Positions 53,707-62,379 of a DNA stretch of 64,000 nt are shown here, piece after piece; within the stretch, counting starts at the first letter, position 1; every line of letters starts with the position of its first letter. The DNA comes from Brevibacillus thermoruber 423. GTDB lineage: Bacteria > Bacillota > Bacilli > Brevibacillales > Brevibacillaceae. Location: assembly GCF_000454065.1 (NCBI RefSeq), contig NZ_KE695649.1, forward strand, positions 432,624-496,623, in the 5' to 3' direction. The position numbers and the translations under genes were made by a program. Below the pieces are notes generated by a model. The model was given only the letters and a program-made list of their open reading frames with translations. It was not told where the DNA came from and did no database searches.

Positions 53707-54636
53707 TCACGCCGCCGGCGGCTGATGGGCTGCGTCCTCCTTTTGCCGCTGCTGCCGGACCGACCGCCAGCGGATGAGGAAAACGATGACGAGGTAGTAC
53801 AGCCAGTACGCGGCGAACTCCTCCACCGACGGATTGTGCGTATAGCCGAGCAGCGCTTTGAGGAAAATGCCCACCTGTCCGCTCAGCAGCGGAGCGGTTC
53901 CGTAATCGCGGATGTAGTGCTGTTCGTCGACCGGATGCTCCGGCAGGATGGAGACGATGTTGTACACTTCCCCGATGTCTCCGGCCGGCGTGCGGTAGAC
54001 GCTGCCGATCAGCCCCAGGTCCTGCATGACGCCGACGCCCTGGGCGAACAGGCCGGCGGCGATGATCAGGATGATCACCTTGGTGACGGTAAAAAAGGTG
54101 CGCAGCGGCAATTTTTTGCTGCTGTTGAAAAAGAGATACGACAGCACACAGGCCAGCCCCAATCCGGCCAGCGCTCCCCAGCTTGTCAGCGCCTTTTGGA
54201 TGTCCCCGCCGCTGATTGCCGCAAAGAAGAAGACGGTCTCCACGCCTTCCCTCAGCGTCACGAGAAAGGAGTGGACGATCAGGTTGGCTACGCTGCCCGC
54301 CGTCAAAATCTTGTCCAGCCTGCTGTGCATGTCGCTTCGCATGTCTTTTTGCTGGCCGGACATCCACACCGCCATGTGCGTCAACAGCAGGGAGGAAGCG
54401 AACAGCATGCCGATGCGCATGTAGTTTTCGCTCGCCATCATGCGGAAGTCGGTAAGCACGATTTGAAACAGGAGAGCGACGAGAAAACTGGCGAAAAGAG
54501 CCAAACCGGCGCCGGCCCACACCCATTTGTTCCACTGGCGGGCGCCGACGCGGGTGAGATAGGTGACGATAATGCCGATGATCAGCAGGGCTTCGAAAGC
54601 TTCCCGCAGGGTGATGAGAAACGCCTGTATGTCCAT
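53707..54636 (-). CDS. FTR1 family high-affinity iron permease (EfeU-like)
   Basis: A 309-residue membrane protein with seven helices. Both iron-translocating REXXE motifs are present: REAFE near residues 11-15 and REGVE near 129-133. This family imports ferric iron after oxidation. The gene follows a secreted partner gene and lies in the same Fur-controlled direction; ATG 54636. The terminal 20 residues are polar. It may work with an EfeO/EfeB-like system, but no EfeB peroxidase gene is visible here. Confidence 0.9.
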   Translation of the reverse strand: MDIQAFLITLREAFEALLIIGIIVTYLTRVGARQWNKWVWAGAGLALFASFLVALLFQIVLTDFRMMASENYMRIGMLFASSLLLTHMAVWMSGQQKDMRSDMHSRLDKILTAGSVANLIVHSFLVTLREGVETVFFFAAISGGDIQKALTSWGALAGLGLACVLSYLFFNSSKKLPLRTFFTVTKVIILIIAAGLFAQGVGVMQDLGLIGSVYRTPAGDIGEVYNIVSILPEHPVDEQHYIRDYGTAPLLSGQVGIFLKALLGYTHNPSVEEFAAYWLYYLVIVFLIRWRSVRQQRQKEDAAHQPPAA

Positions 54637-54713
54637 GGGTACCTCCCCCTTCTACGACGGAGAGAGACCTCCCCGCGCGGAAGAGGTCGCTCCCGTTTTT
54701 TCGATATGGACGG

Positions 54714-55628
54714 TTAGATCCATTTCTTTCGTTTGGCGAGCCAGAACAAGCTGCCGAAAACGATGATCAGGCCGCCCATGAGAGAAGCGGTGACCACCGG
54801 ATTTACCTTGGACGGAGCCGGTTTGGCGCCTTCTCCGGCGGGCGCCGGGTTCGCGGTCGGGCCGTCTGTCTGTCCGCCGGCGGAATGGGCAGACGACTGT
54901 GCGGCCGGTTCTCCCTGTCCGGGAGATTGTTCCGGGGCCTGTGCGGCGGGGGAAACGGCCGACTGCCCAGGAAGGCTGCCGGACGTCGGCGTTTGTTGGC
55001 CGGCAGGGGACGAACCGCCTGCCGTCGTTTTCGTGCCGGCCGGAGAGGCCGTTTCCCCTTTCCACGGAAACAGCGGCTGGAGCGTGGAGCGAATCAGTTT
55101 GGTCTGCTTCAGGAACTCGTTCTTGTCGGAAGGCACGGTCCCCACGCCGAACAGGCCGGGATTGCCCAGCGCGGCCAGCGCTTTGTCGAAAGCGGCGAAC
55201 GCCGTTTTGGAAGCGCTGTCACTGATGTGCGGGGCGAGCACGTTGAGGGTCCCTCTGCCTTTTGCCAAAAGCAGCTTTGCCTTGGCGTAGTCGTCAAACT
55301 GCTGCTCGGCGTTTGTCAACCGGCGGTCGATGTTCTTCACCAGCAGCGCTTTGTAGTTGTGCAGGACGAGATCCTTGTTTTGTTGAGAAAAGTTCGCTTC
55401 CAGTGTCTGGGCGGTCTGTTGGCCAAACTCCAGGGCGATCTCGTTTTTGCGGCTGAGAAACGCCTGGTGGGCGCCGTTCCAGTCTTCCGGAGTCTGTTCC
55501 AGCTTGGCCGCGATCTCCTTGAAGCTCTCCGCGAGGTCTTCCTTGTTCGGGTCGCCGTAGGAATAGGCGAAGGCGGATGCGGGCAGAAGCAGCGCCAGAA
55601 ACAGGGCGAGCAAGAGGCGCAGCGGCAC
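54714..55628 (-). CDS. Secreted/anchored partner protein of the FTR1 permease
   Basis: A 304-residue protein: signal peptide (LLLALFLALLLPASAFA), a helical ectodomain of about 170 residues, a 90-residue Pro/Ser/Gly/Gln-rich linker, and a C-terminal membrane helix with a KRKKW stop. GTG 55628 follows GAAAGGAGGAGG on the reverse strand. The ectodomain may present iron to the permease, as EfeO/P19-type proteins do in other systems, but the usual EfeM His/Glu motif is not evident. A near-perfect Fur box precedes the gene. Confidence 0.75.
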   Translation of the reverse strand: MPLRLLLALFLALLLPASAFAYSYGDPNKEDLAESFKEIAAKLEQTPEDWNGAHQAFLSRKNEIALEFGQQTAQTLEANFSQQNKDLVLHNYKALLVKNIDRRLTNAEQQFDDYAKAKLLLAKGRGTLNVLAPHISDSASKTAFAAFDKALAALGNPGLFGVGTVPSDKNEFLKQTKLIRSTLQPLFPWKGETASPAGTKTTAGGSSPAGQQTPTSGSLPGQSAVSPAAQAPEQSPGQGEPAAQSSAHSAGGQTDGPTANPAPAGEGAKPAPSKVNPVVTASLMGGLIIVFGSLFWLAKRKKWI

Positions 55629-55653
55629 GGAGCCTCCTCCTTTCTATCATTAA

Positions 55654-55672
55654 TATAATGATAATCATTATC
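55654..55672 (-). promoter_or_regulatory. Fur box
   Basis: TATAATGATAATCATTATC matches the 19-bp consensus GATAATGATAATCATTATC at 18 positions. It lies 26 bp before the start of the secreted partner gene and should repress both iron genes when iron is plentiful. Confidence 0.88.
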
Positions 55673-55821
55673 AAAACGATCTCCTCTCCTGATAATAAAG
55701 GGGCATCTCGTACGCGTCAATAAAGATTTTCATTCTCGATGAAAGGAGCACATGCCGTTCCATCCGTTTTTGGAAGTTGCTTACAGTCGCGAATATTTCT
55801 GAAAAACTTCCAAAAACGGGA

Positions 55822-55851
55822 TTGACGGAGCCGCCGGCTTCGATGTATGAT
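55822..55851 (+). promoter_or_regulatory. Promoter of the SAM-riboswitch operon
   Basis: TTGACG (55822-55827), 18 bp spacer, TATGAT (55846-55851), about 50 bp before the aptamer. Confidence 0.72.
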
Positions 55852-55900
55852 GTCCTCATCATCAAAAGCATAGTGGAAAACTTGGAATTGCACATGCCTT

Positions 55901-56018
55901 CTTATCCAGAGCAGGCTGAGGGACTGGCCCGATGACGCCCGGCAACCGACTGTCAAGAGCATGCGGCTCTTGCGGCACGGTGCTAACTCCTGCAGGAATG
56001 TTTCCTGAGAGATGAGAG
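55901..56018 (+). ncRNA. SAM-I (S-box) riboswitch aptamer
   Basis: CTTATCCAGAG opens P1, followed by the conserved GAGGGACTGGCCC, GATGACGCCCGGCAACC, an AAGAGC/GCTCTT P3-like arm, GGTGCTAACTCCTGCAG and the closing GAGAGATGAGAG. All core S-box elements are present in order. It predicts repression by S-adenosylmethionine. Confidence 0.95.
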
Positions 56019-56034
56019 GTGAGCGAGCGAACCG

Positions 56035-56070
56035 CGCCTCTTTCCTCAGGGAAAGAGGCGTTTGTTTTTT
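56035..56070 (+). terminator. Riboswitch-controlled terminator
   Basis: CGCCTCTTTCC and GGAAAGAGGCG pair perfectly around TCAG, followed by TTTGTTTTTT. It stands between the aptamer and the transporter operon. Confidence 0.88.
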
Positions 56071-56126
56071 CCGGTTTTTCGTCCATGCCATCATTTTTCA
56101 CGCACTCATACGGGGGGATGTACCAG

Positions 56127-57293
56127 ATGAAAACGATGAAAAAATGGATGACAGCCAGTCTCGTCGCGGCCCTTTTGCTTGCGGGCTGCACCAGTGAACA
56201 GCCGCCGGCGCCTTCTGCCCAGTCCGCCACGTCACAGTCGTCCCAGCCGGCGGCCGCGCCGCAGCAGCCGACAGCCGCAGCACCGGGAGCCGCATCACCG
56301 ACGGCATCGGCCTCGGCGGCCATTCCGGCGGCAGTGGACAAACCGTTGAAAATCGCTCTGGTCAGCGAGTTCTCCATCGGGACGTTTTCCGCCCAGTACC
56401 TGCAGGGAGTCAAAGAGCAGGTGAGCAAATTCGGCGGCGAGCTGGTCGTCTACAACGCGGACGGCGACCTGGGCAAAATGGCGGCCCACCTCGACACCGC
56501 GGTCAACCAAAAAGTGGACGGGATCCTGATCAACCACGGCCGTGCGGAAGCGCTGCAGCCGGGCGTGGAGCGGGCGGTCAAGGCGGGGATTCCCGTCGTC
56601 GCGTTCGACAACGACCTGGACCAGGTGGACGGCGTCACCGTGATTGACCAGGACGACTACAGCCTGGCCTGGCAGGGGCTGAAAAACCTGGCCCAATCCA
56701 TCGACGGGAAAGGCAGCATCGTCTACATCTGGGTGGGCGGTTTTGCGCCGATGGAAAAGCGCAACCGCGTCTACGAGATTTTTCTCAAGCGCTACCCCAA
56801 CATCAAGGAGATCGCCCGCTTCGGTTCGGCCACCCCGAACACGGCGCTGGACACCCAGGCGCAGATGGATGCGATCCTGAAAAAGTACCCGAACAAAGGC
56901 GACATCGCCGCCGTGTGGGCGCCGTGGGACGAATTCGCCAAAGGGGCTACGCGGGCGATCAAGGCGGCGGGACGGACGGAGATCAAGGTGTTCGGCATCG
57001 ACTTGTCCGACGAAGACCTGCAGCTCATCCAGGAGAAGGACAGTCCATGGAAAGCGTCGGCGGCGACCGATCCGGCCGACATCGGACGGGTGCAGAGCCG
57101 CTTCCTCTACCAAAAGATCGCCGGCGAACACACGCCCAAGTACTTCTCGCTCGATCCGCATCTGGTCAGCCAGGACAAACTGCCGGACAAACCGGTCAAC
57201 ATGTCCGAACTGGCTCAATACGTGAGCGGGTGGGGACGTAGCGACGCCGCCGTTTCGCCGTGGATGGCCGCGCTGGAGGCTAAGCACAAGTGA
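56127..57293 (+). CDS. Sugar ABC transporter binding lipoprotein under SAM control
   Basis: A 388-residue RbsB-type receptor. ATG 56127 has GGGGGG at 9 bp. Signal peptide with lipobox (LLLAGC, Cys near 18), then a 50-residue Pro/Ala/Gln-rich linker. The mature part (IALVSEFSIGTFSAQYLQGV, VDGILINHGRAEALQPGV, VAFDNDLDQVDG, VFGIDLSDEDL) is the two-lobed fold of ribose/AI-2-type receptors. Because a SAM riboswitch controls the gene, the ligand is likely a sulfur-containing sugar of the methionine cycle such as methylthioribose; this is inference. Confidence 0.85.
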   Translation: MKTMKKWMTASLVAALLLAGCTSEQPPAPSAQSATSQSSQPAAAPQQPTAAAPGAASPTASASAAIPAAVDKPLKIALVSEFSIGTFSAQYLQGVKEQVSKFGGELVVYNADGDLGKMAAHLDTAVNQKVDGILINHGRAEALQPGVERAVKAGIPVVAFDNDLDQVDGVTVIDQDDYSLAWQGLKNLAQSIDGKGSIVYIWVGGFAPMEKRNRVYEIFLKRYPNIKEIARFGSATPNTALDTQAQMDAILKKYPNKGDIAAVWAPWDEFAKGATRAIKAAGRTEIKVFGIDLSDEDLQLIQEKDSPWKASAATDPADIGRVQSRFLYQKIAGEHTPKYFSLDPHLVSQDKLPDKPVNMSELAQYVSGWGRSDAAVSPWMAALEAKHK

Positions 57294-57324
57294 CAGGAAC
57301 GGACAGATCAGGGAGGGATGCGAG

Positions 57325-58860
57325 ATGACGGCCTCTGTTTTGGAAATGAAGGGGATCGTCAAGCAGTACGGCGGGGTGTACGCCCTGCGCGGGGTGGATT
57401 TCACCGTGCGCGGCGGGGAGGTGCACGCCATCCTCGGGGCCAACGGGGCAGGAAAAAGCACGCTGGTGAAAATTCTCTCCGGCGCGGAGCAGGCGACTGC
57501 CGGCAGCATTCTGATCGACGGCCGCGAGCTTGCGGTCGCCGAACCGCGGGATGCCAAGCGGGCCGGCATCCACCTCGTGCAGCAGGAAGTGGACACGGGG
57601 CTGATTCCCTCCCTGAGCGTCGCGGAAAACATTCTCCTGGACCAATCCGTCTCCGTCGGCGGCTGGTGGCATTCGCCGAAACGGACGGTGGAGCGGGCCC
57701 AACAGATTCTCAACCGGTGCGGTTTTTCCCTGCCGCTGAAGGCAAAGGCGGAGGAGCTGACGCTGGCGGAAAAGCAGTTGGTGCTGCTGGCCCGCGCCGT
57801 GGCCCAGGACGTCCGCTTCGTCATCTTTGACGAGCCGACCGCGCCGCTCAGCCTGACGGAAGCGGCGGCGCTGTTCGAGCTGATCGCCAGCCTGAAGGCG
57901 GCCGGGTTGGGGATCGTCTACATCTCCCACCGGCTGCCGGAGGTGTTCGCCATCGCCGACCGCATCACCGTGCTGCGGGACGGCAGTCGGGTGTGGGAAA
58001 AGCGGACGGACCAGACCAGTCCGGAAGAAGCGGTGTCGGCGATGCTGGGACGGCGCGAAGCCAATCGGGCGGACGACCGGGCGGGACGCGCGGGCGAGGT
58101 GCTGCTGGAAGTGAGAGAACTGCGGATCGGCCACAAGGTGAAGCGGTTTGACGTCCAGGTGCGGCAGGGAGAGATCGTCGCCGTGGTGGGACTGGTGGGC
58201 GCCGGCAAGACGGAGGTGTCCCGCGCCCTGTTCGGCGCCGACCGGCTGGACGGCGGCGAGATCCGGCTGCGAGGGCGGACCCTGCGCCTCCGCCATCCGG
58301 GCGAAGCGATCCAGAACGGCATCGCGCTGATTCCCGAAGAGCGGCGGCTGCAGGGCATTTTGGTGGAGGAGCCGGTGAAGCACAACCTGACGCTGGCCCA
58401 CCTGCGGGCGTTTGCGCGGGGAGGCTTTCTTTCGGACAGGGCGGAGCGCGAGGCGGCCCAGTCCCTCGTGGAGCGGTTGGGCATCAAGACGGCCGGGCTG
58501 GACCAGCGGACGGGCAGCCTGTCCGGCGGCAACCAGCAGAAAGTGGCGATCGGCAAGTGGCTGTTGACCACGGCCAGCGTTTTCCTCTTCGACGAGCCGA
58601 CCAAGGGCGTGGACATCGGTGCCAAGCAGGAGATTTTCCGCTTGATCAGGGAACTCGCGGACGAGGGCAGGGGCATTTTGTACTTTTCCAGCGAGATTGA
58701 CGAAGCGCTGGCGCTGGCCGATCGCCTGATCGTGCTGGAAAACGGCCGGACCGCCGCGGAGTGGAGCCGGAGCGAATGGACGGAAGGACGGATCACGGCC
58801 GAGACGGTGATGTTTTACATGATTGGAGGGAATCATCATGGAAGCAGTGCTGCAGGGTGA
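57325..58860 (+). CDS. Sugar ABC transporter ATP-binding protein, duplicated (RbsA-like)
   Basis: A 511-residue protein with two ATPase modules. Module 1 has Walker A GANGAGKST and a degenerate signature LTLAEKQLVLLARA; module 2 has GLVGAGKTE and a good signature LSGGNQQKVAIGKWL. This is the usual RbsA/MglA build. It overlaps the permease gene by 23 bp and forms one importer with the flanking genes. Confidence 0.92.
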   Translation: MTASVLEMKGIVKQYGGVYALRGVDFTVRGGEVHAILGANGAGKSTLVKILSGAEQATAGSILIDGRELAVAEPRDAKRAGIHLVQQEVDTGLIPSLSVAENILLDQSVSVGGWWHSPKRTVERAQQILNRCGFSLPLKAKAEELTLAEKQLVLLARAVAQDVRFVIFDEPTAPLSLTEAAALFELIASLKAAGLGIVYISHRLPEVFAIADRITVLRDGSRVWEKRTDQTSPEEAVSAMLGRREANRADDRAGRAGEVLLEVRELRIGHKVKRFDVQVRQGEIVAVVGLVGAGKTEVSRALFGADRLDGGEIRLRGRTLRLRHPGEAIQNGIALIPEERRLQGILVEEPVKHNLTLAHLRAFARGGFLSDRAEREAAQSLVERLGIKTAGLDQRTGSLSGGNQQKVAIGKWLLTTASVFLFDEPTKGVDIGAKQEIFRLIRELADEGRGILYFSSEIDEALALADRLIVLENGRTAAEWSRSEWTEGRITAETVMFYMIGGNHHGSSAAG

Positions 58861-59845
58861 AAAAACAAAACAGACGCGGGGGTCGCTGGCACAGCGGTAC
58901 GGTGCGCTCCTGGCCATTCTGGCCGTGATCGCGTTTTTCAGCATCGTCAACGAAAACTTTCTCAGCTACGCCAATCTGGTGGACATCCTGCGCTCCATTT
59001 CCATCGTGACGCTGGTGGCGATCGGGGTTACCTTTTCCCTGATCGTGGGCGGCTTTGACCTGTCCGTCGGTTCGACGGTCAGCGTGGCGACGGTGCTCTC
59101 CGCCTCGCTCATGGTGTGGTACCGGCAGGAACTGCTGGTGGCGGTGGCCGTTCCGCTCCTGGCCGGTCTGGTGATCGGGCTGATCAACGCGCTTTTGGTG
59201 GTCAAGGTGCGGATTCCGGACATTCTGGCGACGCTCGTGTCGCTGTACGTCTTTCAAGGCATTCACCTCAGCTACACGCAGGGCTTTTCCATCTACAACA
59301 ACATGCCGATGGCCGACGGCACGTCCGCTCCCGGCATCATCATCCCGTCGTTTCTCTTCATCGGCCAGGGGGAAATGTGGGGCATCCCCGTCCCTGTCAT
59401 CCTGATGGCGCTGGCCGTCGCCGGCGTGCACGTGTTTCTCAACTACACCCGTTTCGGACGGATGCTGTACGTCACCGGCGGCAATCTGGAAGCGGCCCGC
59501 CTCTCCGGCGTCCCGGTCAACAAGTACCGCACGCTGGCCTACATGCTGTCGGCGCTGTTCGCCTCCATCGGGGGAATCGTGCTGACGGCGCGGATCGGCA
59601 CCGGCCAGGTGATGGCGGGATCGCCGCTGTTAATGGACGCCGTGGCCGCTGCGTTTATCGGGTTTTCCATCTTCGGGCAGGGCAAGCCCAACGCGTTCGG
59701 CACCTTTTGCGGCGCCATCCTGATGGGGGTATTGATGAACGGGCTGACGATGATGAACGTGCCGTATTACGCCCAGGACATCGTCAAGGGCCTGGTGCTG
59801 GCGGGAGCGCTGACGCTTACCTATCTGCCCAGGCTGAAAAAATAG
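58838..59845 (+). CDS. Sugar ABC transporter permease (RbsC-like)
   Basis: A 335-residue protein with about 9-10 helices. ATG 58838 follows GGAGGG at 7 bp. The signature VGGFDLSVGSTVSVATVLSA is near residues 68-87 and the coupling region GGNLEAARLSGVPVNKYRTL near 215. One permease only, so it must act as a homodimer, as RbsC does. Final gene of the SAM-controlled operon. Confidence 0.92.
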   Translation: MEAVLQGEKTKQTRGSLAQRYGALLAILAVIAFFSIVNENFLSYANLVDILRSISIVTLVAIGVTFSLIVGGFDLSVGSTVSVATVLSASLMVWYRQELLVAVAVPLLAGLVIGLINALLVVKVRIPDILATLVSLYVFQGIHLSYTQGFSIYNNMPMADGTSAPGIIIPSFLFIGQGEMWGIPVPVILMALAVAGVHVFLNYTRFGRMLYVTGGNLEAARLSGVPVNKYRTLAYMLSALFASIGGIVLTARIGTGQVMAGSPLLMDAVAAAFIGFSIFGQGKPNAFGTFCGAILMGVLMNGLTMMNVPYYAQDIVKGLVLAGALTLTYLPRLKK

Positions 59846-59876
59846 GCGGGCGGCTGGCGGGCCGCTGCTGTCAGGG

Positions 59877-59924
59877 AAGCCGTTCTTTTTCCGCGGATGC
59901 GGCGGGAAAAGAATGGCTTTTTTT
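59877..59924 (+). terminator. Terminator of the SAM-controlled transporter operon
   Basis: AAGCCGTTCTTTTTCCGC and GCGGGAAAAGAATGGCTT form a long imperfect stem ending in seven T residues. Confidence 0.82.
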
Positions 59925-59979
59925 CTGGTTGTTGTAACATTTTCCCGTCTGTTTCGTTTGAATGGAGCGGAGGTGGATG

Positions 59980-60423
59980 ATGAAACGGGAGACATGGGCG
60001 GATCTGTTCGCCGCGTACCAAAATCCCCTGTACCGGTACCTGTACCGCATGTGCGGCTCGCGGGAGGTGGCGGAAGAACTGCTGCAGGAGACGTTCTACC
60101 GGGCCATGCTCTCTTTCACGCTGCGCGATCCCAAGGCAGTCCGGGCCTGGCTGTACAAGGTGGCGCGCCACCTCTACATTGACTGGCTGCGCCGACAGAC
60201 GGCGGAAAGGAAAATGGTAGACAGCATCTGTCGACTTGTTGGGCGAGGGTATGCCGGGGGCGATCCGGAAACGGCGTACGAACAAAAGGAAGCGGCGCAA
60301 ACCGTGGAGAGGATCATGCGGCAGCTGCCCGAGCGGATGAGGACGATCCTGTATTTGTTTCCCACGGTCCGGCTGGATCGGCGCCTTTTGGGGGACGCTA
60401 AGGCGTGCGAAGGAGGGACGGAC
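59980..60423 (+). pseudogene. Truncated ECF-type RNA polymerase sigma factor
   Basis: GGAGGTGG precedes ATG 59977/59980. Region 2 is well preserved (FAAYQNPLYRYLYRMCGSRE, AEELLQETFYRAM, RAWLYKVARHLYIDWLRR). Region 4 starts correctly as VERIMRQLPERMRTILYL but then turns into unrelated residues (FPTVRLDRRLLGDAKACEGG) in place of the second helix-turn-helix that binds the -35 box. The frame has no stop and runs into the next gene. An internal deletion that removed region 4 and perhaps an anti-sigma gene is the simplest explanation. It is unlikely to act as a normal sigma factor. Confidence 0.75.
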
Positions 60424-61629
60424 GTGAAGACACGCAGGCTGATTTCGCTGGTGCTGTGCGGAATGCTGCTGTCAGGACAAGGGACGGCCGCGCTGGCCGG
60501 GGAATGGAGCAGGGCGGGGGAAGCGTTGGTACGGAAAGCCGATGCCGCAGAGGAGGCGAACCGCCGGGCGATCCGATCCGAGCGGCTTCAGCGCCTGGAG
60601 CGGGCCGCCCGCTTTATCCTGGAGCGGCAGGACGAGCACGGGGCGATGAACGAATCGGGCTACATCAATACGGATTCCAACATGCTCTACGCCTTGATGG
60701 GCCTGATCCAGGCCTACGACCTGACCCGGGAGTCCGCCTACTGGCGGGCGGTGGAACGCGGTCTGTGGTGGCTGATGAGCGTGCAGACGGCCGAAGGGGA
60801 CTGGCACCTCTCGTACCGTCGCGAAGGGGACGCCTATGTGCCTGCGCTGCCGGGCAGCTACCGCCGGTTTGCGGCCATCCGGGGCGTCGACACCACCATG
60901 GCGCTGTTTCTGTACGTGGCCGGCGAAGCGGACAAGCGGACGAAGAACCGCGAGCTGAAGGCAAAACTGCGGCAGTCGGCGGAGCGGGCGTACCGTTTCC
61001 TCGTCCGGCACAATCTGGATGAAACGGACGGCCTGTTTTGGAGCTCGTATCAGCTTCGCGAGGGGAACGCGGACACGCCCTTGTCCGGCTACCGGCTGTA
61101 CAAGGTGAAATACGCCGCCGACAACGCCGAAACCTATCTCGGGCTGCGGGCGGCCGCCGATCTGCTGGGAGATCCGCGTGCGGATGCGATCGCGGAGTTC
61201 CTGAAGCGGCAGTTTTCCCGCTTTATCGACCGGAAAAAAGGCGTGATCGCCGTCATGCTGGACGAGCGCGGAGAGACGGCCATGCGCCCCGCCTACGCCC
61301 GCTGGTTTGCCACCGGCTGGTCCGCCTGGCTTTTGCGGGAACGCTCGCTGTTTGCCCAACCGCTCTCCGTGATGGCTGACCACATGGATGACAGCGGCGC
61401 GTATCGCCAGTGGGAAGGGACGTTTACCCTGTCCACGCTCGCGTTTCTCTTGGGCAGCCAGGCCGTGCCGGTTCGGCCCGAGCGAATGCGGGACGGGGAG
61501 CGTTACTTGTTTTCCGTGCAGCAGCCAAACGGCGGATTGGCGGACGAAGCGGATGTCCCCAGCACGTACGTCAACCTGGCGGGGATGCTGCTCGTGTACC
61601 TTTCCCGGGAGCTTGCGAAAAAAAACTAG
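60424..61629 (+). CDS. Secreted protein with predicted alpha/alpha-barrel fold
   Basis: A 401-residue exported protein starting at GTG 60424 with GAAGGAGGGACG upstream. The signal peptide (LISLVLCGMLLSGQGTAALA) is cleaved near residue 26. The mature chain shows repeated helix pairs with aromatic/Gly turns (TDSNMLYALMGLIQAYDLTR, VERGLWWLMSVQTAEGDWH, VDTTMALFLYVAG, YAADNAETYLGLRAAADLL), the style of toroids seen in polysaccharide lyases, epimerases and terpene cyclases. A role on a surface polysaccharide is plausible but no catalytic motif was confirmed. It may have been the target of the neighbouring sigma factor. Confidence 0.65.
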   Translation: MKTRRLISLVLCGMLLSGQGTAALAGEWSRAGEALVRKADAAEEANRRAIRSERLQRLERAARFILERQDEHGAMNESGYINTDSNMLYALMGLIQAYDLTRESAYWRAVERGLWWLMSVQTAEGDWHLSYRREGDAYVPALPGSYRRFAAIRGVDTTMALFLYVAGEADKRTKNRELKAKLRQSAERAYRFLVRHNLDETDGLFWSSYQLREGNADTPLSGYRLYKVKYAADNAETYLGLRAAADLLGDPRADAIAEFLKRQFSRFIDRKKGVIAVMLDERGETAMRPAYARWFATGWSAWLLRERSLFAQPLSVMADHMDDSGAYRQWEGTFTLSTLAFLLGSQAVPVRPERMRDGERYLFSVQQPNGGLADEADVPSTYVNLAGMLLVYLSRELAKKN

Positions 61630-61649
61630 CGAATGGAAAAAAATTCTGG

Positions 61650-61678
61650 TTGATTTTTTCTTGTCTCCCCTGTATAGT
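61650..61678 (+). promoter_or_regulatory. Promoter of the tRNA cluster
   Basis: TTGATT (61650-61655), 17 bp spacer, TATAGT (61673-61678), 40 bp before the first tRNA. Confidence 0.82.
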
Positions 61679-61717
61679 ATTGAATTGTCGCCACGGTGCG
61701 AAACAAATAAAAGATAC

Positions 61718-61794
61718 GTGCCCTTAGCTCAGCCGGATAGAGCGTTTGACTACGAATCAAAAGGTCGGGAGTTCGAATCTCTCAGGGCACGCCA
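61718..61794 (+). tRNA. tRNA-Arg (anticodon ACG)
   Basis: GTGCCCT pairs with AGGGCAC in the acceptor stem; the anticodon arm is TTTGA-CTACGAA-TCAAA; the T loop GTTCGAATC is canonical; CCA is encoded. 77 bases. Confidence 0.96.
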
Positions 61795-61828
61795 TATGGT
61801 AGAGGCGAGAGCCCATCTCGCCTCCAGT

Positions 61829-61905
61829 CGGGAAGTGGCTCAGCTTGGTAGAGCGCTTGGTTCGGGACCAAGAGGTCGCAGGTTCAAATCCTGTCTTCCC
61901 GACCA
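61829..61905 (+). tRNA. tRNA-Pro (anticodon CGG)
   Basis: CGGGAAG/CTTCCCG acceptor stem, anticodon arm CTTGG-TTCGGGA-CCAAG reading CGG, T loop GTTCAAATC and encoded CCA. It decodes CCG, in keeping with a GC-rich genome. 77 bases. Confidence 0.95.
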
Positions 61906-61931
61906 TTTTTATTTTTCCGGACGTGACGGAT

Positions 61932-62014
61932 GCCGGTATGGCGGAATTGGCAGACGCGCGCGACTCAAAATCGTGAGGGAAACCGTGGGGGTTCAAGTCC
62001 CTCTGCCGGCACCA
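61932..62014 (+). tRNA. tRNA-Leu (anticodon CAA)
   Basis: GCCGGTA/TGCCGGC acceptor stem, anticodon arm CGCGA-CTCAAAA-TCGTG reading CAA, a short variable arm, T loop GTTCAAGTC and encoded CCA. 83 bases. Confidence 0.94.
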
Positions 62015-62034
62015 ATACATCTCTTGCATACCCC

Positions 62035-62060
62035 AGCCCAAATGGGCTTTTTTATTTTTT
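62035..62060 (+). terminator. Terminator of the tRNA cluster
   Basis: AGCCCA and TGGGCT form a compact stem followed by TTTTTATTTTTT. From 62061 to 62364 no gene or clear promoter is seen. Confidence 0.8.
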
Positions 62061-62379
62061 CCAACCCACATGGGGCTGGTAAAAGGTACAGAATCAGCAC
62101 ACTCGGCCTATAAGCTGTCTTCAGGCAATGGTCGCAAGGTGTGAACAAAGGGGAAGCTGATGTGGCAACGCAAAAATTAACTGAATTATCAAACTGAATG
62201 ACAGCAGGTTCACTGTTTATTCTCTTGAATCATGCAGCCTGGTTTGGCAGCTTCACATAAATTGCGGGCATCCCCTATATTTTTGCGCGGCGAAAGGCAG
62301 AAGATACATCTATAATTACCTTACATGAGATTGGTATGATACCTAGTCCAGATAGAACGTAAACAAGGAGAACACAAGA

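Noticed and set aside
52219-54717. 832-codon forward frame opposite the glycosyltransferase and FTR1 genes
   Set aside because: The reverse strand encodes two recognisable membrane proteins; the forward translation is Gln/Arg-rich with no fold.
59962-61629. Genuine 555-residue sigma/secreted fusion protein
   Set aside because: A signal peptide in the middle of a cytoplasmic sigma factor makes no sense, and GTG 60424 has its own strong ribosome site; two genes are reported instead.
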